Shown: positions 16,187-24,667 of the stretch, piece after piece
How positions within the stretch are numbered: the first letter of the stretch is position 1
Layout of the letters: every line of letters begins with the position of its first letter
Source of the DNA: JAENWD01 sp963837165
GTDB taxonomy: Bacteria; Acidobacteriota; Vicinamibacteria; Vicinamibacterales; JAENWD01
Direction of reading: 5' to 3'
Assembly: GCA_963837165.1 (NCBI GenBank)
Contig: CAWIMD010000001.1
Location: 248,001-312,000, forward strand
Length of the DNA: 64,000 bases
Position numbers and translations under genes: made by a program
The notes under the pieces: generated by a model
What the model saw: only the letters and a program-made list of their open reading frames with translations
Told to the model about the DNA's origin: nothing
Database searches by the model: none

Positions 16187-19114
16187 TGCGGGCCGTGCGC
16201 GCCGCCACGCTGCTGGCGCTGGCGCTCTTTGCCGGAGCGGCCCTCACGACGGCACAGCCGGCGCCGCCCACCGTCGTCTCGCAGTCGGTGACGGTGGACG
16301 GCCGCCCCGTCGAGGACCCCGGCATCGTCGAGCTGATCGAAACGAGGGCCGGCCGGCCGTTTTCCGCGGCCGACGTCCGCGAGAGCATCGCGCACCTCGT
16401 CAGCCTCGGGCGCTACGACGACGTGGTGGTGTCGCGGGAGGCCGCGCCGGGCGGGATCGCGCTGCGGTACGACCTCGTGCCGGCGCGCATCATCCGATTG
16501 ATTGACTTCTCGGGGCAGGTCGGCGTGTCGGACGGCGACCTCCGGCGGCGGCTGCGCGAGCGGTTCGGCGCCACGATCAGGATGGCGCGCCTCGACGAGA
16601 TCATCGCCTACCTGCGCACGATCTACCGCGACGAGGGCTACCTGCAGCCAACGCTCACGCCGCACGCCGCCCTGGAGGGCGACCACGGCGGCACGCTCGT
16701 CATCAATGTCACCGCCGGCCCCCAGCTCCGCGTGGGGGACGTCACGGTGACCGGCAACTCGCCGGACCCCCTGCGCACCATCCCCGGCCGGATCGGCGTG
16801 TCGAAGGGCGACCCGTACCGGCGGGCCTCGATCGACCACGCGCTGGACCGGTACGTCGCGGACCTCCGCGCGCGCGGCTTCTATGAAGCCCGGGCCGAGC
16901 ACGAGCTGCAGCCGTCGGCCGGCGGGCGCACCGGCGCCGTGGCAATCTCGATTGACGGCGGGCCGCACGTGACGCTCGCGTTCGAAGGCGATCCGCTGCC
17001 CGAGCGCGTGCGGACGGACCTCGTGCCGATCGAGCGGGAAGGGTCGCTGGACGAGGACCTGCTCGAGGACTCGGCCAACCGCCTGCGCGACCATCTGCAC
17101 GCCCAGGGCTATCGACAGGCCGAGGTGGAGTACGCGCGGGTGCCGCGTGGCGACGACCTGAACATCGTGTTCACCGTGCACCAGGGCCCGCAGGACCCGT
17201 ACGGCGGGCGTCGAGCTGGCTGGCGCCGCGGCCGTCAGCCGCGCCGAGCTCGAGCCGGTCCTGAAGACGCGCCCCGGCGAGCTCTTCGTCGAGAACACCG
17301 TGGACGGCGACGCGGCGGCGCTGGCCGAGGCCTACCACCGCCGTGGGTTCCCGGACGTGAAGGTGGTGCCGTCCGTCATGCCCCTCGCCGGGGCCGGCAC
17401 GCCGGTGCCCGTGAACGTCCGCTTCGACATCACCGAAGGCCCGCAGACACGCATCAGCGCGATCGCGATCAGCGGGAACGAGCACGTGAGCACCGGGGAT
17501 CTGCGCGCGGCGGTGAGCTCCCGCGTCGGCCAGTCGTACTACCAGGCGCAGGTGGCGGTCGATCGGGATGCGGTGCTCGTGCAGCTCCTCAACCGCGGCT
17601 ACCAGAACGCGTCGGTCACGGCGCGCGTGCTCTTCACGCCGGATCACGGGCACGCCGAGGTCCGCTTCGAGGTCACCGAAGGTCCCCAGGTGTTCGTCGA
17701 TCACGTCCTCGTCGTCGGGAACGTGCGAACGGGCAGCGACACCATCCGCCGGGAGGTGACGATCAAGCCGGGGGCCCCGCTCAGCTACACGGAGGTGGCC
17801 GAGAGCCAGCGCCGTCTGAGCGCGCTCGGGCTGTTCCGCCGCGTGCACATCGCCGAGCTCGACCACGGCGTGCCCGACCGCCGCGACGTGCTGGTCACCG
17901 TCGAGGAGGCGCCGACGACGACGCTCGGGTACGGCGGCGGTCTCGAGGGCGGCCGCGTGCTGAGGCGCCGGGAGGTCAACGGCCCGGCCACCGAGGTCTT
18001 CGAGGTGGCGCCGCGGGGCTTCGTCGAGTTCGGGCGGCGCAACCTGTTCGGCCACAACCAGTCCGTGAACCTGTTCGCGCGCGCGAGCCTGCGGTCGCGG
18101 GCCTCGACCACCAACGCCGAGGAAGGGCAGCCGCTGCCGACCGGCCTCGCCTTCCGCGACTATCGCCTGCTGGGCACCTACCGGTCGCCGCGATTCCTTG
18201 GCTGGCGGTCCGACCTGCTGCTCACCGGCTTCATGGAGCAGGGGGTCCGTTCGAGCTTCAACTTCACGCGCCGCGGCGCCCGCGCCGAGCTGGCGCGCCG
18301 GCTGACGCCGACGGTGAGCCTCTCGGGGCGCTACGTGCTCCAGCGCACGAACCTGTTCGACGAGCGCTTCGATCCGACCGACCAGCCGCTGATCGACCGG
18401 CTGTTTCCCCAGGTGCGGCTCTCGACGTTCTCGGGATCGGTGATCCGCGACACGCGCGACGATCCGCTCGGACCGACCCGGGGTGCGCTGTTCGGCATGG
18501 ACGGCGATCTCTCGGCGCGGGCGGTGGGGTCCGAGGTCGGGTTCGTGAAGCTCTTCACGCAGGGGTTCCTGTACCGGCGGCTGCCGGGGCGCCGCGGCGT
18601 GGTATTCGCCGGCGGCGCGCGGCTCGGGCTGGCCACCGGCTTCGAGCGCGGCGTGACCCGGACCGGCGAGAACGGCGATCCGGTACTCGGTCCCGACGGC
18701 GAGCCCGTGATCGACGTCGTCACCGACCTGCCGGCGAGCGAGCGGTTCTTCGCGGGCGGCGACACGTCGGTCCGCGGCTACGCACTCGATCGGCTGGGCA
18801 CGGCCGCGACGATCGACCGGAACGGATTTCCAACCGGCGGCAACGCGGTCGTCGTGCTCAACGCGGAGCTGCGCGTGCCCGTCTGGCGCGATGTCGGGGT
18901 CGTGGGGTTCATGGACGCGGGCAACGTCTGGTCGCGCGTGCGCAACGTCGACCTGGCGGAGATCCGGCCGACCACCGGGTTCGGCCTCCGCTACCAGTCG
19001 CCCATCGGCCCGATCCGCGTGGACCTCGGGTTCAAGCTCGATCGGCAGTTCCTGCCGGACGGCAGCTTCGAACGCCTGACGGCGCTCCACATCAGCCTCG
19101 GGCAGGCCTTCTGA
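16186..19114 (+). pseudogene. Omp85/BamA-TamA family outer-membrane protein, one frameshift
   Basis: This is an outer-membrane insertase-type gene read in frame 1 from the ATG at 16186 and in frame 2 from about 17210 to 19114, a total near 975 residues. A signal peptide (to about residue 23) leads into four or five POTRA-like modules with repeated GN-x8-ax-G patterns (TVTGNSPDPL, AISGNEHV, LVVGNVRTG). A 16-strand Omp85 barrel follows, with FGRRNLFGHNQ, the lid-loop motif GGDTSVRGYALD near 18760, and a terminal Phe (SLGQAF). Frame 1 is lost after VHQGPQDPYGG, while frame 2 resumes GVELAGAAAVSRAEL, so a single extra base lies at about 17190-17215. It is placed as TamA-like because tamB precedes it. 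Confidence 0.85.
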
Positions 19115-19116
19115 TC

Positions 19117-19764
19117 ATGACCCGCAGCCGCCACCTCCGTGTCGTGCTCCTGCTGGCGCTGCTGCTGCCGACGGCGATGGCGGCGGGCGAGGTGATCGAT
19201 CGCGTGCTGGCGATCGTGAACGGCCGGCTGGTCACGCTGTCCGACGTGCGCACCGCGCGGGAGCTGCACCTCATCGACGTCGGGGCCGCGCCCGATTCCG
19301 ATGCCGCGCTGCTCGACCGGCTGGTCGATCGCACGCTGGTGCTGCAGGAGGTGGAACGGTACGCGCCGCTCGAGCCGGACGCGGCGGCCGTGGATGCGCG
19401 GGTCCGCGCCATCGACGCGCGGCTGGGGCCGCGCGAGACCGTGCAGGCCACCCTCCAGCGGCTTGGCGTGAGCGAAGAGTGGCTGCGGCAGTGGGTGCGC
19501 GACGACTTCCGGGTCGAGGCCTACATCGCGCAGCGTTTTGCCGGATCCGTCGAGCCCACCGGCGAGGAGATCGAGAACTACTTCCGTCAACACCCCGGGG
19601 ATCTCGATGTTGACGGCCGACCGCTCTCACCGGCCGACGCCCGGCAGCTCGCGCGTGAGCGTCTCATGGACGCCAGGCGCCGCCAGGTCGTCGACGACTG
19701 GCTCGCGGGCCTCCGGAGGCGTGCGGACATCACGAGGCCGGGGAACGGGACGCCGGGGGGCTAG
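19117..19764 (+). CDS. SurA N-terminal-domain periplasmic chaperone, no PPIase domain
   Basis: The 215-residue product has a signal peptide (cleavage near AMAAGE, residue 24), then the SurA-type opening EVIDRVLAIVNGRLVTLSDV and an all-helical chaperone region to the end. It lacks the parvulin peptidyl-prolyl isomerase domains of full SurA, matching the short SurA_N-only proteins. It likely escorts unfolded outer-membrane proteins through the periplasm. The ATG at 19117 is two bases after the stop of the Omp85 gene, so tamB, the barrel and this chaperone form an outer-membrane biogenesis unit. A G-rich degenerate repeat (about 19765-19790) follows the stop. Confidence 0.82.
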   Translation: MTRSRHLRVVLLLALLLPTAMAAGEVIDRVLAIVNGRLVTLSDVRTARELHLIDVGAAPDSDAALLDRLVDRTLVLQEVERYAPLEPDAAAVDARVRAIDARLGPRETVQATLQRLGVSEEWLRQWVRDDFRVEAYIAQRFAGSVEPTGEEIENYFRQHPGDLDVDGRPLSPADARQLARERLMDARRRQVVDDWLAGLRRRADITRPGNGTPGG

Positions 19765-19831
19765 GGATCTGGGGATCTGGGGGGCTGGGGAGCATTCCTT
19801 TTCACATCGGCGCAGGTAATCGGAGGGGCAT

Positions 19832-20275
19832 ATGTCAGACCGGAAGTGGCCCGCGGCGGGCCTCCGCGCCTTCTTCGAGAGGTTTCAGTCGCTGAGCGCG
19901 GCGTCCGACATCGAAGGGCTTGCGGCGATGTACGCCGCACACGTGATGATCGCGGGCGCCAACGGCGTTCAGGTCGTGGGTTCGGCCGATCTGCAGCGCG
20001 CCATCCCCAGGCGCAAGCAGCTGTTGGAGTCGGTCGGCTACCAGGACACGGCGCTCGTCGGGTTCGAGGAGACGGCGCTGAGTGACCGGTACTCTCTCGT
20101 TCGAGCGCAATTCCGATGGCAGTTCAAGCCAGCGGACGGTCAGCCGGCCACCGTCACGCTTCCTTCCAGCTTCGTCGTGGACCGCGGCGGCGACTCACCG
20201 CAAATCGTGCTCTATCTGAACGATCGCGACGTCGTGAGCGTCCTTCGCGAGCGCGGGGTGCTGGCGCCAGCCTGA
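19832..20275 (+). CDS. SnoaL/NTF2-like fold protein (DUF4440-type)
   Basis: The 147-residue cytosolic protein has the cone-shaped NTF2-like pattern: helices at the start (LRAFFERFQSLSAASDIEGLAAMYA), then VMIAGANGVQVVGSADLQ and four beta strands toward the C-terminus. Such proteins may bind or isomerise small molecules, or act as ketosteroid-isomerase-like enzymes; no catalytic pair is certain here. A good Shine-Dalgarno (GGAGG) lies seven bases before the ATG. It stands alone and converges with the secreted protein gene that ends at 20296. Confidence 0.6.
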   Translation: MSDRKWPAAGLRAFFERFQSLSAASDIEGLAAMYAAHVMIAGANGVQVVGSADLQRAIPRRKQLLESVGYQDTALVGFEETALSDRYSLVRAQFRWQFKPADGQPATVTLPSSFVVDRGGDSPQIVLYLNDRDVVSVLRERGVLAPA

Positions 20276-20295
20276 TGAACGCCACCAAGGTCGCA

Positions 20296-20808
20296 CTATC
20301 GGCAGTCGCCCGGAACGTGGATCTGATTCGATCGAAGCGCCTCCTTCTCTGTCCAAAACCTAAACAGCCGTGCCGGTTGCGACGGCCCACGCACCACCAG
20401 TCGCACTGAGAGCGTAGACGCAGGAAGGCTCGTTCTGCCGCGCCAGCCCTCAAAATCCGACACCCGAAGCCGTAAGCCATATGATGCGCTGACTGGAAGC
20501 GTAACGATCCAGTCGTCCAGGCTGCCTCCAATGCGAACGGGATAGTCCTTCGGCCGGTACATCCGGACGTACTCCGGTTCGCCCTCGGTCTTGATGAACA
20601 GCCGCAGGTCACCCACCATGTACTTGGCGCCGTTGCCGAGCACGCCGCCGACAATCACTGCAGTATCAGCGCTGCCGTCGTTGTGGATCGTGGCAAGGAG
20701 ACTTCCTGGCGCGACGCACTCGAGTTGGAAGCGGAGCTCAGGCGCTTGGGCTGTCGAAGCGGACTGGAGCGTGGCTGCGAGAACGAATGGAAGAAACACC
20801 GCAGGCAT
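20296..20808 (-). CDS. Secreted hypothetical protein
   Basis: The 170-residue product starts at the ATG whose Shine-Dalgarno (AGGAG, eight bases upstream) decides the start. A longer reading to 20874 has no such site. The N-terminus MPAVFLPFVLAATLQSASTAQA is a Sec signal peptide. The mature part is beta-rich with two Cys residues (LECVAPG near the start and PGDC at the end) that could form a disulfide. I do not recognise the family. It is a single-gene unit between a converging SnoaL-like gene and the glycosyltransferase cluster. Confidence 0.55.
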   Translation of the reverse strand: MPAVFLPFVLAATLQSASTAQAPELRFQLECVAPGSLLATIHNDGSADTAVIVGGVLGNGAKYMVGDLRLFIKTEGEPEYVRMYRPKDYPVRIGGSLDDWIVTLPVSASYGLRLRVSDFEGWRGRTSLPASTLSVRLVVRGPSQPARLFRFWTEKEALRSNQIHVPGDCR

Positions 20809-20898
20809 CGAACGGCTCCTCTGGATCCCGATGTGTGATTTCACGAGCGTCGAAGAATCATCGTCAGGTATCACGGGCGTTGGGCAGAACCCGTGAAC

Positions 20899-22155
20899 CT
20901 ATACCATCTCGTCGTACACGTCTTCGAACCGCTTCTGAATCACCTTCCAGTCGAACTGTTCCTCCACCAGGGCCCGGCCCGCGGCGCCGAGCGCTGGCCA
21001 CCCGTCGCGCCGGGACAGCGCCGCGTCGAGCGCGGCCGCCAGCGCGGCCACGTCCCGCGGCGGCACGAGCCAGCCGGTGCGCCCGGGAATGACCTTGTCG
21101 GGCAAGCCGCCGGCGCGAGTGGCCAGCACGGCCCGTCCGTGCATCATGGCTTCGAGCGTCACGAGCGAGCTGCCTTCGTAGCGGGTGGGGTGGACGAACA
21201 GGTCGGCCGCGTCGTACCACTGGTGCAGCGTGGGATCGTCCACGCGCCCGACAAACATCGTGCGCTCCTCCAGGCCCGCGGCGCGGACGTGTGCCCTGAG
21301 CCGAACCTCGTCGGGTCCGCTGCCGACGATGACCCAGTGCCAGTCGCGCGCGGCGACTCGCGCCAGCGCGTCGGCGAGATCCACGAAGCCCTTGCTGGCT
21401 TCGATCCGGCCGACGCTCAGGAGCACCGCGGCGTCGTGCCGGATCCGATGGCGCGCGCGCAAGGCCAGGCCGGCATCCGGCCGCACGAACCGATCGCCGT
21501 CGTCGAGGTCGATCCCGTTCGGCAGCAGCCGCACGCGCGCGGGCGGCACGCCCAGGCATCGCAGCACCGAGGCGGTGATCGACTCGTCGGTGGCGACAGT
21601 CACGTCGGCCGCCGCGGCCGTGGCACGGACGACGGCCCGGAGCGGGGCGTAGCCAATCGCCTTGAGGCGATGTCCGCCGTAGCTGCCGTCGAACCCGCCG
21701 AACTCCTCGAGCCCCTGCGGGTTGAACACGAGCGGCGCCCGGCCGCTCCCGCGCGCACGCCGCCGCGCGTACCCGAACGCGCTGGCGCCCACGCCGTAGA
21801 CGATGTCCGCGTCGCCCTGCCGGACCAGCGCCGCCAGCGTCCGTCCCGCCCGCAACCCGAAGATCGGGTAGGCCGTACTGCGATCGATCACGGTCGTGCC
21901 GCGCCGCCCGGCGAACGGGAACGTCCGGTACGGTACGAACTGCACGAGGCAGCGCGGGTGCTCGGCAATGAGGCGCCACCGGCTCGGATCGGCTGGCCCG
22001 CGCGGCCCGGGCGGGCGTGTGACGAGCGACACCGACCAGCCGGCGTCGAGGTGATACCGGACGAGGTCGTACAGGTGGCGCTCGAGGCCGCCGACGCCGT
22101 GCAGGCTGTACACGGACCGGCCGACGACCGCCACGCGAAGCGCCCGGCCGGTCAC
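20899..22155 (-). CDS. GT4-family glycosyltransferase
   Basis: The 418-residue GT-B fold enzyme has an N-terminal Rossmann half starting LRVAVVGRSVYSLHGVGGLE and a C-terminal donor-binding half. The latter carries LLSVGRIEASKGFVDLADAL and the typical FVHPTRYEGSSLVTLEAMMHG, whose Glu residues of the EX7E motif bind the nucleotide sugar. It transfers a sugar from a nucleotide donor to a growing glycan on the cytoplasmic face. The GTG start at 22155 overlaps the previous gene by four bases (GTGA), so the pair is translationally coupled. It is the last gene of the reverse polysaccharide run. Confidence 0.87.
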   Translation of the reverse strand: MTGRALRVAVVGRSVYSLHGVGGLERHLYDLVRYHLDAGWSVSLVTRPPGPRGPADPSRWRLIAEHPRCLVQFVPYRTFPFAGRRGTTVIDRSTAYPIFGLRAGRTLAALVRQGDADIVYGVGASAFGYARRRARGSGRAPLVFNPQGLEEFGGFDGSYGGHRLKAIGYAPLRAVVRATAAAADVTVATDESITASVLRCLGVPPARVRLLPNGIDLDDGDRFVRPDAGLALRARHRIRHDAAVLLSVGRIEASKGFVDLADALARVAARDWHWVIVGSGPDEVRLRAHVRAAGLEERTMFVGRVDDPTLHQWYDAADLFVHPTRYEGSSLVTLEAMMHGRAVLATRAGGLPDKVIPGRTGWLVPPRDVAALAAALDAALSRRDGWPALGAAGRALVEEQFDWKVIQKRFEDVYDEMV

Positions 22156-23417
22156 CGGGCACCTCCGGGCCGGCGCGCCAGCGCGTCCTCGTACAGAGCC
22201 TCGACACGCGCGACGACCGACGCCTGGTCGAAGGTCGCCGCCACGTGAGCCCTTGCGGCGGCGCCGAGTCGTGCGGCCCGCCCCGGGTCGGCGAGGAGTC
22301 CCGCCAGGTCGGCTGCGAGCCCCTCCGGCGTTGCCGACAGGAGCCCGGTTTCGCCGTGCCGGATGATGTCGCGCGTGCCGCCGGTGTCCATCGCGGCGAC
22401 GGGCACGCCGAGGCCGCCCGCCTCGAGCAGCACCCGGCTCAGCGACTCGGGGCCGCGCGACGGGAACACGAGCGCCGTGGCATGCCGGACCCAGGCCAGC
22501 GCCTGCTCGCGCGGGAGCCACCCAGCGAACCGGGCATCCACGCCCATCGCGCGCGCTTCGGTCTCGAGCGCCGGGCGCAGCCGTCCGTCGCCCACGATGA
22601 CGAGCGGCAGGTCGAGACCGGCGGCGGCCGCGACCCGCACCAGCAGGTCGGCGCCCTTGTTCACCTCGAGCTTGCCGCTGTACAGCACGTACGGGCCATC
22701 GAGATCGGGTCGCAGCGCGCCGGCTGCCTGGAGGCCCGCGACATCCACCGGGTTGGGAATCTGGACGATGCGCGCCGGGTCGAGCTCCGGAGCCCGGGCG
22801 GCAAGGTCCGCCGCGATGACGCTGCTGACCGCGATCACCCGGTCCGCACCGGCGAGCCCGCGCCGCTTCCGGCCGAGGTTGCCGCGCATGTACGGAATCA
22901 GCGGCAGCGCGAGCGGCCACGCCGCCCCTCCGCGCGGCCGGACGCACCAGGTCATGTTCGCCGGCGTGCAGGCCGGGCAGAGCCCGTCGGCTGCGGGATC
23001 GAGAATCAGGTCGGACCAGTAGCACACCGGCCAGTAGTCGCGCACTGTCGCGACGACCGGAACCTTCGCCTCGCGGGCGGCAGCGATCGCCGGCAGCGTC
23101 GTCAGCACGTGCTGCGCGTGGACGACGTCGACCGGCGCCTCGCGCAGCCGATCGGCGAGCACGCGCGCGAGCGAGGCCCAGAGGCGCTCGTTCTTGAAGT
23201 AGTTGCGTACGAAGGGCACGTTCGGCGCGGGTGCGCCCACTTCGTCCACCGTCAGCCCGTCGTACGTCCGTCGTCGCGCGCCTCGCGTGCCCGGCCTGGG
23301 CTGGACGATGGCGACGGCGTGCCCGCGGCCGACGAGGCCCCGGGCCAGCTCGAACGTGCTCCAGCCGCTGCCGCCGCAGTTGGGCGGGAACGAATCGGTC
23401 ACCAGCAGGACGCGCAT
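22152..23417 (-). CDS. GT4-family glycosyltransferase
   Basis: The 421-residue GT-B enzyme starts MRVLLVTDSFPPNCGGSGWS, the usual family opening with a glycine-rich acceptor loop. It has PYVLYSGKLEVNKGADLLV in the donor half and SRGPESLSRVLLEAGGLGVPV as the EX7E-type donor motif. A four-Cys stretch (VCYWSDL through LCPACTP, about residues 150-170) is an unusual insertion seen in a GT4 subfamily and could bind metal. The ATG at 23417 is preceded by a run of heptamer repeats (GGAGTTG) that give the only Shine-Dalgarno-like sequence. Role: cell-surface glycan assembly. Confidence 0.87.
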   Translation of the reverse strand: MRVLLVTDSFPPNCGGSGWSTFELARGLVGRGHAVAIVQPRPGTRGARRRTYDGLTVDEVGAPAPNVPFVRNYFKNERLWASLARVLADRLREAPVDVVHAQHVLTTLPAIAAAREAKVPVVATVRDYWPVCYWSDLILDPAADGLCPACTPANMTWCVRPRGGAAWPLALPLIPYMRGNLGRKRRGLAGADRVIAVSSVIAADLAARAPELDPARIVQIPNPVDVAGLQAAGALRPDLDGPYVLYSGKLEVNKGADLLVRVAAAAGLDLPLVIVGDGRLRPALETEARAMGVDARFAGWLPREQALAWVRHATALVFPSRGPESLSRVLLEAGGLGVPVAAMDTGGTRDIIRHGETGLLSATPEGLAADLAGLLADPGRAARLGAAARAHVAATFDQASVVARVEALYEDALARRPGGAR

Positions 23418-23420
23418 GGT

Positions 23421-23448
23421 CAACTCCCAACTCCCAACTTCCAACTCC
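23421..23448 (-). repeat. Four-copy 7-bp repeat at the start of a glycosyltransferase gene
   Basis: On the minus strand, units GGAGTTG, GAAGTTG, GGAGTTG and GGAGTTG end three bases before the ATG at 23417. A related block with TTGGACG-like heptamers lies at about 23488-23511, just after the neighbouring gene. The repeat supplies the GGAG ribosome-binding core. Confidence 0.8.
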
Positions 23449-23520
23449 CAACCGAGACGAGTGAAATCGACGAACCGCTCGCTGGGAATTGGACGTTGGA
23501 CAGTGGGAGTTGATCCGTCG

Positions 23521-24666
23521 TCATGGGAGCAGGCCCCGCATCGCTTCGTCCAGCCGCCGGCAGTGGGCCTCCCAGCTGTACTCCGCGACGGCGCGCGCCC
23601 TGGCCGCCCGACCCGCCGCGGCACGAACGGCGGCGTCCGTCAGCCGCTCGAGTGCCGCGGCCAGCGCCGCGGAAGTCGATGGCCGGTACAGCGCGCCCTG
23701 CACGCCGTCCTCGACCAGCGACGCCAGCCGCGGCAGTGCCGGCATGACGACGGGCAGGCCCGACGCCATGTACTCGAACACCTTGAGGGGCGACCAGTAG
23801 AACGCGAGCGCGAGCGATGGATGCCTGGCCGGGTCGAACGGAGCCACGCCGACGTCGGCGGCGGCCAGCGCGGACGGCATGTCCGCGTGGGGGATCCGCC
23901 CCGTGAACCGGACGCCCGCCAGCCCGCGGGCCGCGCGCTCCACCCGCGGACGCTCCGGTCCTTCGCCGATGAGGACGGCCCTGAACTCGGTGCGGCCGCG
24001 GTCGTGCAGCAGGCGGATGGCCTCGACGAGCTGGATCGCCCCGTGCCACGCGCGGAAGGCGCCGGCGAACACCGCGACGATGGTGCCCGGATCCCGCGGC
24101 CACCTCGGTTGACCCGGCGCATCCGGCCGGAACCGCGCCGTGTCGGCGCCCCATTCGATCTCCAGCACTCGGCCGCGATCGACGCCGTCCGGCAGGATGT
24201 TGGCGCTCGGGGTGACCACGAGATCCGCCCAGCGGACCTGGCGCTCCCGCCAGCGCCGCATGGGCTCGACGAGCAGGGCGCGATCGAGCACGGCTTTCGG
24301 CGAGCCCGCATAGTCGATCACGGGCGCGTTCACCTCGAGGACGTAGCGCGCGCCGACGGCGCGCGCGGCGAGCGCGCCCTCGCCGCCGAAGTTGTGGTAG
24401 CGCTCGATGATCACGTCGGGGCCGACGCCTCGCGCAAGCCGCCGGACGTCGGGGGCGCGCAGCAGGCGGAGGGTGGCACGGCCTCCAGGCGCCCGCATCG
24501 CGTGCCAGCACACGGGGCCGCGTGGAAACGGCCCGTCGCCGGACCCCACGAGCACGTGCACTTCGTGGCCGAGCGCGGCGAGCCCTTCGGCCACTGATTG
24601 GACGTGCACGGAGCCGCCGAGCGTCCCTGGCACGCGCTGATCGATGGCGGCGTACAGCACCCGCAC
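23521..24666 (-). CDS. GT4-family glycosyltransferase
   Basis: The 381-residue GT-B enzyme starts at a GTG at 24666 (VRVLYAAIDQRVPGTLGGSV), one base after the stop of the upstream membrane-protein gene. The donor half has AVFAGAFRAWHGAIQLVEA, RFTGRIPHADMPSALAAADV and SPLKVFEYMASGLPVV, where the FEYMA block occupies the EX7E position. Shared residues such as SPLKLFEYMA in the gene at 27816 show the two are related. It likely adds one sugar in the same glycan pathway. A repeat-containing spacer of about 100 bases separates it from the next gene. Confidence 0.85.
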   Translation of the reverse strand: MRVLYAAIDQRVPGTLGGSVHVQSVAEGLAALGHEVHVLVGSGDGPFPRGPVCWHAMRAPGGRATLRLLRAPDVRRLARGVGPDVIIERYHNFGGEGALAARAVGARYVLEVNAPVIDYAGSPKAVLDRALLVEPMRRWRERQVRWADLVVTPSANILPDGVDRGRVLEIEWGADTARFRPDAPGQPRWPRDPGTIVAVFAGAFRAWHGAIQLVEAIRLLHDRGRTEFRAVLIGEGPERPRVERAARGLAGVRFTGRIPHADMPSALAAADVGVAPFDPARHPSLALAFYWSPLKVFEYMASGLPVVMPALPRLASLVEDGVQGALYRPSTSAALAAALERLTDAAVRAAAGRAARARAVAEYSWEAHCRRLDEAMRGLLP

Positions 24667-24667
24667 G

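Noticed and set aside
20899..23451. A single 850-residue glycosyltransferase fusion
   Set aside because: The upstream half is an out-of-frame shadow of the gene at 22152. The real gene starts at GTG 22155 with a four-base overlap.
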